A stretch of DNA of 64,000 nt. It comes from Hydractinia symbiolongicarpus. Its lineage: Eukaryota > Cnidaria > Hydrozoa > Anthoathecata > Hydractiniidae. The stretch covers positions 30,915,501 through 30,979,500 of the forward strand of contig NC_079881.1 of the NCBI RefSeq assembly GCF_029227915.1. The letters are read 5' to 3'. Shown here piece by piece: positions 39,101 through 53,879 of this stretch (position 1 is the first letter of the stretch; each line of letters opens with the position of its first letter). The notes under the pieces were generated by a model that was not told the DNA's origin, ran no database searches, and worked only from the letters and a program-made list of their open reading frames with translations. A program made the translations under genes and the position numbers.

Positions 39101-39878
39101 CCCACAGTAAACAAATGAAGTTTTTATCTTAATTCTTAAATGAAGCGGTACCACAGCGCCCAGTGCAATCGCTGAGTTTTGGCAATCATTTTAAATTAAG
39201 AAGAATGTTATTTCTTGGAGTCCAATTGTCTCCTTTATCACATTTATCAGGTCACAGTCCATAGTTAGTTAAATTAAGTCCCACAGTCAATCGCTTCATA
39301 GTTAAAAGCGATGCAACCTAGTAATATCAGAAAAATATCGCTAAAGACATGTTGGTACGAATATGTGACCCAACCGTTGTAACTCAAACGGACTGACTCC
39401 GTTAGAAAGTCACGGAAATGTAGTTTTTGAAACTGTCTCTATTTTTTCAACTCGCGCTAACGGCTACTATTGGTCCCGCAGTAAAAAATGACTTTTTTAT
39501 CTTAATTTTTATTTGAAGAGCTACCACAGCGCCCAGCGCAATCGCTGAGTTTCGGCAATCATTTCAACATAAGAAGAATGTTATTTCTTGGAGTCCACTT
39601 GTCTCACGTATAACTTTTATAAGGTTATCAGTTCAATTTAGTACCACAGTCAATCGTTTCACTGTTAAAAGCGATGCAACCTAGTAATATGAGAAAAATA
39701 TCGCTAAATACATGTTGGTACGAATATGTGACGCAACCGTTGTAACTGAAGTGGATTGATACCGTTAGAAAGTCAATGAAATGTAGTTTTTGAAACTATC
39801 GCTGTTTCTTCAGCGCGCGCTTACGCCTAGGATTGGTCCCACAGAAAAAAATGACTTTTTTTAGCTTACTTTTTAAAT

Positions 39879-42800
39879 GAAGCGCTACCACAGCGCCCAG
39901 TGTAATCGCTGAGTTCCGGCAATCATGTCAAATTGAGAAGAATGTTATTTCTTGGAGTCCAATTTTCTCATTTATCAAATTTATTAGGTCACAGTCCAAA
40001 GTTTGTTCAATTAAGTCCCACAGTCAATCTTTTCATTGTTAAAAGAGATGCAACCAAGTAATATAAAAAAAAATATCTCTAAATACATGTTGGTACGAAG
40101 ATGTGACCCAACCGTTGTAACTCAAACGGACTGACACCGTTAGAAAGTCAATGAAATATAGTTTTTGAAACTGTGGCAATTTCTTTAGCGCGCGATAACG
40201 GCTAGGATTGGTCCCACAGTAAGAAATGACTTTTTTATCTTAATTTTTACTGGAAGCGCTACCACAGCGCCCAGTGCAATCGCTGAGTTTCGGCAATCAT
40301 TTTAAATTAAGAAGAATGCTATTTCTTGGAGTCCACTTGTCTCACTTATTACATTTCTCAGGTCACAGTCCAAAGTTAGTTCAACTAAGTCCCACAGTCA
40401 ATGCAACCTAGTAATATCAGAAAAATACCGCTAAATACATGTTGGTACGAGTATGTGACCCAAACGTTGTAACTCAAACGGACTGACACCGTTAGAAAGT
40501 CAATGAAATGTAGTTTTTGAAACTGTTGTTATTTCTTCAGCGCGCGATAACGGCTAGGATTGGTCCCACAGTAAAAAATTGACTTTTTTATTATCTTAAT
40601 TAATAAATGAAGCGGTACCACAGCGCCCAGTGTAATTGCTGAGTTTCGGCACTCATGTCAAATTAAGAAGAATGTTATTTCTTGGAGTCCAATTGTCTCA
40701 TTTATCACATTTATCAGGTCACAGTCCAAATTTAGTTCTATTAAGTCCCCCAGTCAATCGTTTCATTGTTGAAAGCGATGCAACCTAGTAATACCAGAAA
40801 AATAACGCTAAATACATGTTGGTACGAGTATGTGACCCAAACTTTGTAACTCAAACGGACTAACACCGTTAGAAAGTAAAATGAAATGTAGTTTTTGAAA
40901 CTGTTGTTATTTCTTCATCGGGCGATAACGGCTGGGATTGGTCCCACAGTAAAAAAATGACTTTTTATCTTAATTCTTAAATGAAGCGGTACCACAGCGC
41001 CCAGTGAAATCGCTGAGTTTCGGCAATCATTTCAACATAAGAAGAATGTTATTTCTTGGAGTCCACTTCTCTCACTTATAACTTTTATAAGGTTACAGTC
41101 CAAAATCAGTTCAATTTAGTACCACAGTCAATCGTTTCACTGTTAAAAGCGATGCAACCTAGTAATATGAGAAAAATATCGCTAAATACATGTTGGTACG
41201 AATATGTGACGCAACCGTTGTAATTGAAGTGGATTGATACCGTTAGAAAGTCAATGAAATGTAGTTTTTGAAACTGTCGCTATTTCTTCAGCGCACGATA
41301 ACGGCTAGGATTGGTCCCACAGTAAAGATTGACTTTATTACCTAAACTTTAAAATGAAGCGCTACCACAGCGCCCAGAGTAATTGCTGAGTTCCTGCAAT
41401 CACGTCAAATTAAGAGGAATGTTGTTTCTTGGAGTCCAATTGTCTCATTTGTCACATTTATCAGGTCACAGTTCAAAGTTAGTTCAATTAAGTCGCACAG
41501 TCAATCGTTTCACTGTTAAAAGCGATGCAACCTAGTAATATGAGAAAAATATCGCTAAATACATGTTGGTACGAATATGTGACGCAACCGTTGTAACTGA
41601 AGTGGATTGATACCGTTAGAAAGTCAATGAAATATAGTTTTTGAAACTGTTGCTATTTCTTCAGCGCGCAATATCGGCTAGGATTGGTCACACAGTAAAA
41701 AAATGACTTTTTTATCTTAATTCTTAAATGAAGCGGTACCACAGCGCCCAGTGTAATCGCTGAGTTTCGGCAATCATGTCAAATTAAGAAGAATGTTATT
41801 TTTTGGAGTCCAATTCTCTCCTTTATCACATTTATCAGGTCACAGTCCAAAGTTAGTTCAATTAAGTCCCACGGTCAATCGTTTCATAGTTAAAAGCGAT
41901 GCAACCTAGTAATATCAGAAAAATAACGCTAAATACATGTTGGTACGAATATGTGACCCAACCGCTGTAACTCAAACGGAGTGACACCGTTAGAAAGTCA
42001 ATGAAATGTAGTTTTTGAAACTATCGCTGTTTCTTCAGCGCGCGCTAACGCCTAGGATTGGTCCCACAGTAAAAAATGACTTTTTTTAGCTTAATTCTTA
42101 AATGAAGCGCTACCACAGCGGCCAGAGCAATCGCTGAGTTTTGGCAATCATTTTAAGTTAAGAAGAATGCTATTTCTTGGAGTCCACTTGTCTCACTTAT
42201 TACATTTATCAGGTCACAGTCCAAAGTTAGTTCAATTAAGTCCCACAGTCAATGCAACCTAGTAATATCAAAAAAAATATCGCTAAATACATGTTGGTAC
42301 GAATATGTGACCCAACCGTTGTAACTCAAACGGACTGACACCGTTAGAAGGTCAATGAAATGTAGTTCTTAAAACTGTGGCTATTTCTTCAGCGCGCGAT
42401 AACGGCTAGGATTGGTCCCGCAGAAAAAATGACTTTTTTATCTTAATTTTTAATTGAAGCGCTACCACAGCGCCCAGTGTAATCGCTGAGTTCCGGCAAT
42501 CATGTCAAATTGAGAAGAATGTTATTTCTTGGAGTCCAATTTTCTCATTTATCAAATTTATTAGGTCACAGTCCAAAGTTTGTTCAATTAAGTCCCACAG
42601 TCAATCTTTTCATTGTTAAAAGAGATGCAACCAAGTAATATAAAAAAAAATATCTCTAAATACATGTTGGTACGAAGATGTGACCCAACCGTTGTAACTC
42701 AAACGGACTGACACCGTTAGAAAGTCAATGAAATATAGTTTTTGAAACTGTGGCAATTTCTTTAGCGCGCGATAACGGCTAGGATTGGTCCCACAGTAAG

Positions 42801-45063
42801 AAATGACTTTTTTATCTTAATTTTTACTGGAAGCGCTACCACAGCGCCCAGTGCAATCGCTGAGTTTCGGCAATCATTTTAAATTAAGAAGAATGCTATT
42901 TCTTGGAGTCCACTTGTCTCACTTATTACATTTCTCAGGTCACAGTCCAAAGTTAGTTCAACTAAGTCCCACAGTCAATGCAACCTAGTAATATCAGAAA
43001 AATACCGCTAAATACATGTTGGTACGAGTATGTGACCCAAACGTTGTAACTCAAACGGACTGACACCGTTAGAAAGTCAATGAAATGTAGTTTTTGAAAC
43101 TGTTGTTATTTCTTCAGCGCGCGATAACGGCTAGGATTGGTCCCACAGTAAAAAATTGACTTTTTTATTATCTTAATTAATAAATGAAGCGGTACCACAG
43201 CGCCCAGTGTAATTGCTGAGTTTCGGCACTCATGTCAAATTAAGAAGAATGTTATTTCTTGGAGTCCAATTGTCTCATTTATCACATTTATCAGGTCACA
43301 GTCCAAATTTAGTTCTATTAAGTCCCCCAGTCAATCGTTTCATTGTTGAAAGCGATGCAACCTAGTAATACCAGAAAAATAACGCTAAATACATGTTGGT
43401 ACGAGTATGTGACCCAAACTTTGTAACTCAAACGGACTAACACCGTTAGAAAGTAAAATGAAATGTAGTTTTTGAAACTGTTGTTATTTCTTCATCGGGC
43501 GATAACGGCTGGGATTGGTCCCACAGTAAAAAAATGACTTTTTATCTTAATTCTTAAATGAAGCGGTACCACAGCGCCCAGTGAAATCGCTGAGTTTCGG
43601 CAATCATTTCAACATAAGAAGAATGTTATTTCTTGGAGTCCACTTCTCTCACTTATAACTTTTATAAGGTTACAGTCCAAAATCAGTTCAATTTAGTACC
43701 ACAGTCAATCGTTTCACTGTTAAAAGCGATGCAACCTAGTAATATGAGAAAAATATCGCTAAATACATGTTGGTACGAATATGTGACGCAACCGTTGTAA
43801 TTGAAGTGGATTGATACCGTTAGAAAGTCAATGAAATGTAGTTTTTGAAACTGTCGCTATTTCTTCAGCGCACGATAACGGCTAGGATTGGTCCCACAGT
43901 AAAGATTGACTTTATTACCTAAACTTTAAAATGAAGCGCTACCACAGCGCCCAGAGTAATTGCTGAGTTCCTGCAATCACGTCAAATTAAGAGGAATGTT
44001 GTTTCTTGGAGTCCAATTGTCTCATTTGTCACATTTATCAGGTCACAGTTCAAAGTTAGTTCAATTAAGTCGCACAGTCAATCGTTTCACTGTTAAAAGC
44101 GATGCAACCTAGTAATATGAGAAAAATATCGCTAAATACATGTTGGTACGAATATGTGACGCAACCGTTGTAACTGAAGTGGATTGATACCGTTAGAAAG
44201 TCAATGAAATATAGTTTTTGAAACTGTTGCTATTTCTTCAGCGCGCAATATCGGCTAGGATTGGTCACACAGTAAAAAAATGACTTTTTTATCTTAATTC
44301 TTAAATGAAGCGGTACCACAGCGCCCAGTGTAATCGCTGAGTTTCGGCAATCATGTCAAATTAAGAAGAATGTTATTTTTTGGAGTCCAATTCTCTCCTT
44401 TATCACATTTATCAGGTCACAGTCCAAAGTTAGTTCAATTAAGTCCCACGGTCAATCGTTTCATAGTTAAAAGCGATGCAACCTAGTAATATCAGAAAAA
44501 TAACGCTAAATACATGTTGGTACGAATATGTGACCCAACCGCTGTAACTCAAACGGAGTGACACCGTTAGAAAGTCAATGAAATGTAGTTTTTGAAACTA
44601 TCGCTGTTTCTTCAGCGCGCGCTAACGCCTAGGATTGGTCCCACAGTAAAAAATGACTTTTTTTAGCTTAATTCTTAAATGAAGCGCTACCACAGCGGCC
44701 AGAGCAATCGCTGAGTTTTGGCAATCATTTTAAGTTAAGAAGAATGCTATTTCTTGGAGTCCACTTGTCTCACTTATTACATTTATCAGGTCACAGTCCA
44801 AAGTTAGTTCAATTAAGTCCCACAGTCAATGCAACCTAGTAATATCAAAAAAAATATCGCTAAATACATGTTGGTACGAATATGTGACCCAACCGTTGTA
44901 ACTCAAACGGACTGACACCGTTAGAAGGTCAATGAAATGTAGTTCTTAAAACTGTGGCTATTTCTTCAGCGCGCGATAACGGCTAGGATTGGTCCCGCAG
45001 AAAAAATGACTTTTTTATCTTAATTTTTAATTGAAGCGCTACCACAGCGCCCAGTGTAATCGC
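39879..45063 (+). repeat. Heptamer tandem duplication, 2,577-bp period, two nearly identical copies
   Basis: Copy 1 is about 39879-42455 and copy 2 about 42456-45063. Private markers repeat 2,577 bp apart: gtttgttcaa 40001/42578, taagaggaatgttgtttc 41411/43988. The stretches I compared base by base (39904-40370 against 42481-42947) were identical. Part of it recurs 2,219 bp later (about 45.75-47.27 kb) and again near 50.5-52.0 kb, with a few changes. Confidence 0.85.
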
Positions 45064-47959
45064 AGAGTTTCGACAATCATGTCAAATTAAGAAGAATGTT
45101 ATTTCTTGGAGTCCAATTGTCTCATTTATCACATTTATCAGGTCACAGTCCAAATTTAGTTCTATTAAGTCCCGCAGTCAATCGTTTCATTGTTTAAAGC
45201 GATGCAACGTAGTAATATCAAAAAAATATCGCTAAATACATGTTGGTACGAATATGTGACCCAACCGTTGTAACTCAAACGGACTGACACCGTTAGAAAG
45301 TCAATGAAATGTAGTTCTTAAAACTGTGGCTATTTCTTCAGCGCGCGATAACGGCTAGGATTGGTCTCGCAGTAAAAAATGACTTTTTTATCTTAATTTT
45401 CAATTGAAGCGCTACCACAGCGCCCAGTGTAATTGCTGAGTTTCGGCAATCATTTCAAATTAAGAAGAATGCTATTTCTTGGAGTCCACTTTTCTCACTT
45501 ATAACATTTATAAGGTCAAAGTCCAACACCAGTTCAATTTAGTACCAAACTCAATCGTTTCACTGTTAAAAGCGATGCAACCTAGTATTATCAAAAAAAT
45601 ATCGCTAATTACATGTTGGTACAAATATGTGACCCAACCGTTGTAACTCAAACAGACTGACACCGTTAAAAAGTCAATGAAATGTAGTTTTTGAAACTGT
45701 CAATATTTCTTCAGCGCACGATAACGGCTAGGATTGGTCCCACAGTAAAAAAATGACTTTTTATCTTAATTCTTAAATGAAGCGGTACCACAGCGCCCAG
45801 TGAAATCGCTGAGTTTCGGCAATCATTTCAACATAAGAAGAATGTTATTTCTTGGAGTCCACTTCTCTCACTTATAACTTTTATAAGGTTACAGTCCAAA
45901 ATCAGTTCAATTTAGTACCACAGTCAATCGTTTCACTGTTAAAAGCGATGCAACCTAGTAATATGAGAAAAATATCGCTAAATACATGTTGGTACGAATA
46001 TGTGACGCAACCGTTGTAATTGAAGTGGATTGATACCGTTAGAAAGTCAATGAAATGTAGTTTTTGAAACTGTCGCTATTTCTTCAGCGCACGATAACGG
46101 CTAGGATTGGTCCCACAGTAAAGATTGACTTTATTACCTAAACTTTAAAATGATGCGCTACCACAGCGCCAAGAGTAATTGCTGAGTTCCTGCAATCACG
46201 TCAAATTAAGAGGAATGTTGTTTCTTGGAGTCCAATTGTCTCATTTATCACATTTATCAGGTCACAGTTCAAAGTTAGTTCAATTAAGTCGCACAGTCAA
46301 TCGTTTCACTGTTAAAAGCGATGCAACCTAGTAATATGAGAAAAATATTGCTAAATACATGTTGGTACGAATATGTGACGCAACCGTTGTAACTGAAGTG
46401 GATTGATACCGTTAGAAAGTCAATGAAATATAGTTTTTGAAACTGTTGCTATTTCTTCAGCGCGCGATAACGGCTAGGATTGGTCCCACAGTAAAAAAAT
46501 GACTTTTTTATCTTAATTCTTAAATGAAGCGGTACCACAGCGCCCAGTGTAATCGCTGAGTTTCGGCAATCATGTCAAATTAAGAAGAATGTTATTTTTT
46601 GGAGTCCAATTCTCTCCTTTATCACATTTATCAGGTCACAATCCAAAGTTAGTTCAATTAAGTCCCACGGTCAATCGTTTCATAGTTAAAAGCGATGCAA
46701 CCTAGTAATATCAGAAAAATAACGCTAAATACATGTTGGTACGAATATGTGAGCCAACCGCTGTAACTCAAACGGAGTGACACCGTTAGAAAGTCAATGA
46801 AATGTAGTTTTTGAAACTATCGCTGTTTCTTCAGCGCGCGCTAACGCCTAGGATTGGTCCCACAGTAAAAAATAACTTTTTTTAGCTTAATTCTTAAATG
46901 AAGCGCTACCACAGCGGCCAGTGCAATTTCTGAGTTTTGGCAATCATTTTAAGTTAAGAAGAATGCTATTTCTTGGAGTCCACTTGTCTCACTTAATACA
47001 TTTATCAGGTCACAGTCCAAAGTTAGTTCAATTAAGTCCCACAGTCAATGCAACCTAGTAATATCAAAAAAAATATCGCTAAATACATGTTGGTACGAAT
47101 ATGTGACCCAACCGTTGTAACTCAAACGGACTGACACCGTTAGAAGGTCAATGAAATGTAGTTCTTAAAACTGTGGCTATTTCTTCAGCGCGCGATAACG
47201 GCTAGGATTGGTCCCGCAGAAAAAATGACTTTTTTATCTTAATTTTTAATTGAAGCGCTACCACAGCGCCCAGTGTAATCGCTGAGTTTCGGCAATCATG
47301 TCAAATTAAGAAGAATGTTATTTCTTGGAGTCCAATTGTCTCAGTTATCACATTTATCAGGTCACAGTTCAAAGTTAGTTCAATTAAGTCGCACAGTCAA
47401 TCGTTTAACTGTTAAAAGTGATGCAACCTAATAATATGAGAAAAATATTGCAAAATACATGTTGGTACGAATATGTGACGCAACCGTTGTAACTGAAGTG
47501 GATTGATACCGTTAGAAAGTCAATGAAATATAGTTTTTGAAACTGTTGCTATTTCTTCAGCGCGCGATAACGGCTAGGATTGGTCCCACAGTAAAAAAAT
47601 GACTTTTTTATCTTAATTCTTAAATGAAGCGGTACCACAGCGCCCAGTGTAATCGCTGAGTTTCGGCAATCATGTCAAATTAAGAAGAATGTTATTTTTT
47701 GGAGTCCAATTGTCTCCTCTATCACAATTATCAGGTCACAGTCCAAAGTTAGTTCAATTAAGTCCCACGGTCAATCGTTTCACAGTTAAAAGCGATGCAA
47801 CCTAGTAATATCAGAAAAATAACGCTAAATACATGTTGGTACGAATATGTGACCCAACCGTTGTAACTCAAACGGACTGACACCGTTAGAAAGTCAATGA
47901 AATATAGTTTTTGAAACTGTGGCAATTTCTTCAGCGCGCGATAACGGCTAGGATTGGTC

Positions 47960-50540
47960 CCACAGTAAGAAATGACTTTTTTATCTTAATTTTTACTGGA
48001 AGCGCTACCACAGCGCCCAGTGCAATCGCTGAGTTTCGGCAATCATTTTAAATTAAGAAGAATGCTATTTCTTGGAGTCCACTTGTCTCACTTATTACAT
48101 TTATCAGGTCACAGTCCAAAGTTAGTTCAATTAAGTCCCACAGTCAATGCAACCTAGTAATATCAGAAAAATACCGCTAAATACATGTTGGTACGAGTAT
48201 GTGACCCAAACGTTGTAACTCAAACGGACTGACACCGTTAGAAAGTCAATGAAATGTAGTTTTTGAAACTGTTGTTATTTCTTCAGCGCGCGATAACGGC
48301 TAGGATTGGTCCCACAGTAAAAAATTGGCTTTTTTATTATCTTAATTATTAAATGAAGCGGTACCACAGCGCCCAGTGTAATCGCTGAGTTTCGGCAGTC
48401 ATGTCAAATTAAGAAGAATGTTATTTCTTGGAGTCCAATTGTCTCATTTATCACATTTATCAGGTCACAGTCCAAATTTAGTTCTATTAAGTCCCCAAGT
48501 CAATCGTTTCATTGTTGAAAGCGATGCAACCTAGTAATACCAGAAAAATAACGCTAAATACATGTTGGTACGAGTATGTGACCCAAACTTTGTAACTCAA
48601 ATGGACTAACACCGTTAGAAAGTAAAATGAAATGTAGTATTTGAAACTGTTGTTATTTCTTCATCGGGCGATAACGGCTAGGATTGGTCCCACAGTAAAA
48701 AATGACTTTTTATCTTAATTTTTAATTGAAGCGCTACCACCGCGCCCAGTGTAATCGCTGAGTTTCGGCAATCATTTCAAATTAAGAAGAACGCTATTTC
48801 CTGGAGTCCACTTGTCTCACTTATTACATTTATCAGGTCACAGTCCAAAGGTAGTTCAATTAAGTCCCACAGTCAATTCAACCTAGTAATATCAAAAAAA
48901 TATCGCTAAATACATGTTGATACGAATATGTGACCCAACCGTTGTAACTTAAACGGACTGACACCGTTAGAAAGTCAATGAAATGTAGTTTTTAAAACTG
49001 TGGCTATTTCTTCAGCGCGCGATAACGGCTAGGACTGGTCCCGCAGTAAAAAATGAATTTTTTATCTTAATTTTTAATTGAAGCGCTACCACATCGCTGA
49101 GTTTCGGCAATCATTTCAAATTTAGAAGAATGCTATTTCTTGGAGTCCACTTGTCTCACTTATAACATTTATAAGGTCATAGTCCAACACCAGTTCAATT
49201 TAGTACCACAGTCAATCGTTTCACTGTTAAAAGCGATGCAACCTAGTATTATCAAAAAAATATCGCTAAATACATGTTGGTACAAATATGTGACCCAACC
49301 GTTGTAACTCAAACAGACTGACACCGTTACAAAGTCAATGAAATGTAGTTTATGAAACTGTCAATATTTCTTCAGCGCACGATAACGGCTAGGATTGGTC
49401 CCACAGTAAAGAATGACTTATTTACCTAAATTTTTAAATGAAGCGCTACCACAGCGCCCAGTGTAATCGCTGAGTTCCGGCAATCCCGTAAAAATAAGAA
49501 GAATGTTATTTCTTGGATTCACATTGTCTCATTTATCACATTTATCAGGTCACAGTCCAAAGTTTGTTCAATTAAGTCCCATAGTCAATCTTTTCATTGT
49601 TAGAAGAGATGCAACCAAGTAATATAAAAAAAAATATCTCTAAATACATGTTGGTACGAAGATGTGACCCAACCGTTGTAACTCAAACGGACTGACACCG
49701 TTAGAAAGTCAATGAAATATAGTTTTTGAAACTGTGGCAATTTCTTCAGCGCGCGATAACGGCTAGGATTGGTCCCACAGTAAGAAATGACTTTTTTATC
49801 TTAATTTTTACTGGAAGCGCTACCACAGCGCCCAGTGCAATCGCTGAGTTTCGGCAATCATTTTAAATTAAGAAGAATGCTATTTCTTGGAGTCCACTTG
49901 TCTCACTTATTACATTTATCAGGTCACAGTCCAAAGTTAGTTCAATTAAGTCCCACAGTCAATGCAACCTAGTAATATCAGAAAAATACCGCTAAATACA
50001 TGTTGGTACGAGTATGTGACCCAAACGTTGTAACTCAAACGGACTGACACCGTTAGAAAGTCAATGAAATGTAGTTTTTGAAACTGTTGTTATTTCTTCA
50101 GCGCGCGATAACGGCTAGGATTGGTCCCACAGTAAAAAATTGGCTTTTTTATTATCTTAATTATTAAATGAAGCGGTACCACAGCGCCCAGTGTAATCGC
50201 TGAGTTTCGGCAGTCATGTCAAATTAAGAAGAATGTTATTTCTTGGAGTCCAATTGTCTCATTTATCACATTTATCAGGTCACAGTCCAAATTTAGTTCT
50301 ATTAAGTCCCCCAGTCAATCGTTTCATTGTTGAAAGCGATGCAACCTAGTAATACCAGAAAAATAACGCTAAATACATGTTGGTACGAGTATGTGACCCA
50401 AACTTTGTAACTCAAATGGACTAACACCGTTAGAAAGTAAAATGAAATGTAGTATTTGAAACTGTTGTTATTTCTTCATCGGGCGATAACGGCTAGGATT
50501 GGTCCCACAGTAAAAAAATGACTTTTTATCTTAATTCTTA
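47960..50540 (+). repeat. Block duplicated at 1,815-bp spacing
   Basis: taagaaatgactttttta at 47966 and 49781; agtaaaatgaaatgtagtat at 48621 and 50436. The segments in between match monomer by monomer, including attggcttttttattatc. Confidence 0.7.
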
Positions 50541-53500
50541 AATGAAGCGGTACCACAGCGCCCAGTGAAATCGCTGAGTTTCGGCAATCATTTCAACATA
50601 AGAAGAATGTTATTTCTTGGAGTCCACTTGTCTCACTTATAACTTTTATAAGGTTACAGTCCAAAATCAGTTCAATTTAGTACCACAGTCAATCGTTTCA
50701 CTGTTAAAAGCGATGCAACCTAGTAATATGAGAAAAATATCGCTAAATACATGTTTGTACGAATATGTGACGCAACCGTTGTAACTGAAGTGGATTGATA
50801 CCGTTAGAAAGTCAATGAAATGTAGTTTTTGAAACTGTCGCTACTTCTTCAGCGCACGATAACGGCTAGGATTGGTCCCACAGTAAAGATTGACTTATTT
50901 ACCTAAACTTTAAAATGAAGCGCTACCACAGCGCCCAGAGTAATTGCTGAGTTCCTGCAATCACGTCAAATTAAGAGGAATGTTGTTTCTTGGAGTCCAA
51001 TTGTCTCATTTATCACATTTATCAGGTCACAGTTCAAAGTTAGTTCAATTAAGTCGCACAGTCAATCGTTTCACTGTTAAAAGCGATGCAACCTAGTAAC
51101 ATGACAAAAATATTGCTAAATACATGTTGGTACGAATATGTGACGCAGCCGTTGTAACTGAAGTGGATTGATACCGTTAGAAAGTCAATGAAATATAGTT
51201 TTTGAAACTGTTGCTATTTCTTCAGCGCGCGATAACGGCTAGGATTGGTCCTACAGTAAAAAAATGACTTTTTTATCTTAATTCTTAAATGAAGCGGTAC
51301 CACAGCGCCCAGTGTAATCGCTGAGTTTCGGCAATCATGTCAAATTAAGGAGAATGTTATTTTTTGGAGTCCAATTCTCTCCTTTATCACATTTATCAGG
51401 TCACAGTCCAAAGTTAGTTTAATTAAGTCCCACGGTCAATCGTTTCATAGTTAAAAGCGATGCAACCTAGTAATATCAGAAAAATAACGCTAAATACATG
51501 TTGGTACGAATATGTGACCCAACCGCTGTAACTCAAACGGAGTGACACCGTTAGAAAGTCAATGAAATGTAGTTTTTGAAACTATCGCTGTTTCTTCAGC
51601 GCGCGCTAATGCCTAGGATTGGTCCCACAGTAAAAAATGACTTTTTTTAGCTTAATTCTTAAATGAAGCGCTACCACAGCGGCCAGTGCAATCGCTGAGT
51701 TTTGGCAATCATTTTAAGTTAAGAAGAATGCTATTTCTTGGAGTCCACTTGTCTCACTTATTACATTTATCAGGTCACAGTCCAAAGTTAGTTCAATTAA
51801 GTCCCACAGTCAATGCAACCTCGTAATATCAAAAAAAATATCGCTAAATACATGTTGGTACGAATATGTGACACAACCGTTGTAACTCAAACGGACTGAC
51901 ACCGTTAGAAGGTCAATGAAATGTAGTTCTTAAAACTGTGGCTATTTCTTCAGCGCGCGATAACTGCTAGGATTGGTCCCGCAGTAAAAAATGACTTTTT
52001 TATCTTAATTTTTAATTGAAGCGCTACCACAGCGCCCAGTGTAATCACTGAGCTTCGGCAATCATGTCAAATTAAGAAGAATGTTATTTCTTGGAGTCCA
52101 ATTGTCTCATTTATCACATTTATCAGGTCACAGTCCAAATTTAGTTCTATTAAGTCCCGCAGTCAATCGTTTCATTGTTTAAAGCGATGCAACCTAGTAA
52201 TATCACAAAAATACCGCTAAATACATGTTGGTACGAGTATGTGACCCAAACGTTGTAACTCAAACGGAATAACAGCGTTAGAAAGTCAATGAAATGTAGT
52301 TTTTGAAACTGCTGTTATTTCTTCATCGGGCGATAACGGCTAGGATTGGTCCCACAGTAAAAAATGACTTTTTATCTTAATTCTTAAATGAAGCGGTACC
52401 ACAGCGCCCAGTGAAATCGCTGAGTTTCGGCAATCATGTCAAATTAAGAAGAATGTTATTTCTTGGAGTCCAATTGTCTCCTTTATCACATTTATCAGGT
52501 CACAGTCCATAGTTAGGTAAATTAAGTTCCACAGTCAATCGCTTCATAGTTAAAAACGATGCAACATAGTAATATCAGAAAAATATCGCTAAACACATGT
52601 TGGTACGAATATGTGACCCAACCGTTGTAACTGAAGTGGATTGATACCGCTAGAAAGTCAATGAAATGTAGTTTTTAAAACTGTCGCTATTTATTCAGCG
52701 CACGATAACGGCTAGGATTGGTCCCACAGTAAAGATTGACTTATTTACCTAAACTTTAAAATGAAGCGCTACCACAGCACCCTGAGTAATTGCTGAGTTC
52801 CGGCAATCACGTCAAATTAAGAAGAATGTTGTTTCTTGGAGTCCAATTGTCTCATTTATCACATTTATCAGGTCACAGTTCAAAGTTAGTTCAATTAAGT
52901 CGCACAGTCAATTGTTTCACTGTTAAAAGCGATGCAACCTAATAATATGAGAAAAATATTGCAAAATACATGTTGGTACGAATATGTGACGCAACCGTTG
53001 TAACTGAAGTAGATTGATACAGTTAGAAAGTCAATGAAATATAGTTTTTGAAACTGTTGCTATTTCTTCAGCGCGCGATAATGGCTAGGATTGGTCCCAC
53101 AGTAAAAAAATGACTTTTTTATCTTAATTCTTAAATGAAGCGGTACCACAGCGCCCAGTGTAATCGCTGAGTTTCGGCAATCATGTCAAATTAAGAAGAA
53201 TGTTATTTCTTGGAGTCCACTTGTCTCACTTATTCCATTTATCAGGTCACAGTCCAAAGTTAGTTCAATTAAGTCCCACAGTCAATGCAACCTAGTAATA
53301 TCAAAAAAATTTCGCTAAATACATGTTGGTACGAATATGTGACCCAACCGTTGTAACTCAAACGGACTGACACCGTTAGAAAGTCAGTGAAATGTAGTTC
53401 TTAAAACTGTGGCTATTTCTTCAGCGCGCGATAACGGCTAGGATTGGTCTCGCAGTAAAAAATGACTTTTTTATCTTAATTTTTAATTGAAGCGCTACCA

Positions 53501-53879
53501 CAGCGCCCAGTGTAATCGCTGAGTTTCGGCAATCATTTCAAATTAAGAAGAATGCTATTTCTTGGAGTCCACTTCTCTCACTTATAACATTTATAAGGTC
53601 AAAGTCCAACACCAGTTCAATTTAGTACCACAGTCAATCGTTTCACTGTTAAAAGCGATGCAACCTAGTATTATCAAAAAAATATCGCTAAATACATGTT
53701 GGTACGAATATGTGACCCAACCGTTGTAACTCAAACAGACTGACACCGTTAAAAAGTCAATGAAATGTAGTTTTTGAAACTGTGGCTATCTCTTCAGCGC
53801 GCCATAACAGCTAGGATTGGTCCCGCAGTAAAAAATGACTTTTTTATCTTAATTTTTAATTGAAGCGCTACCACCGCGC

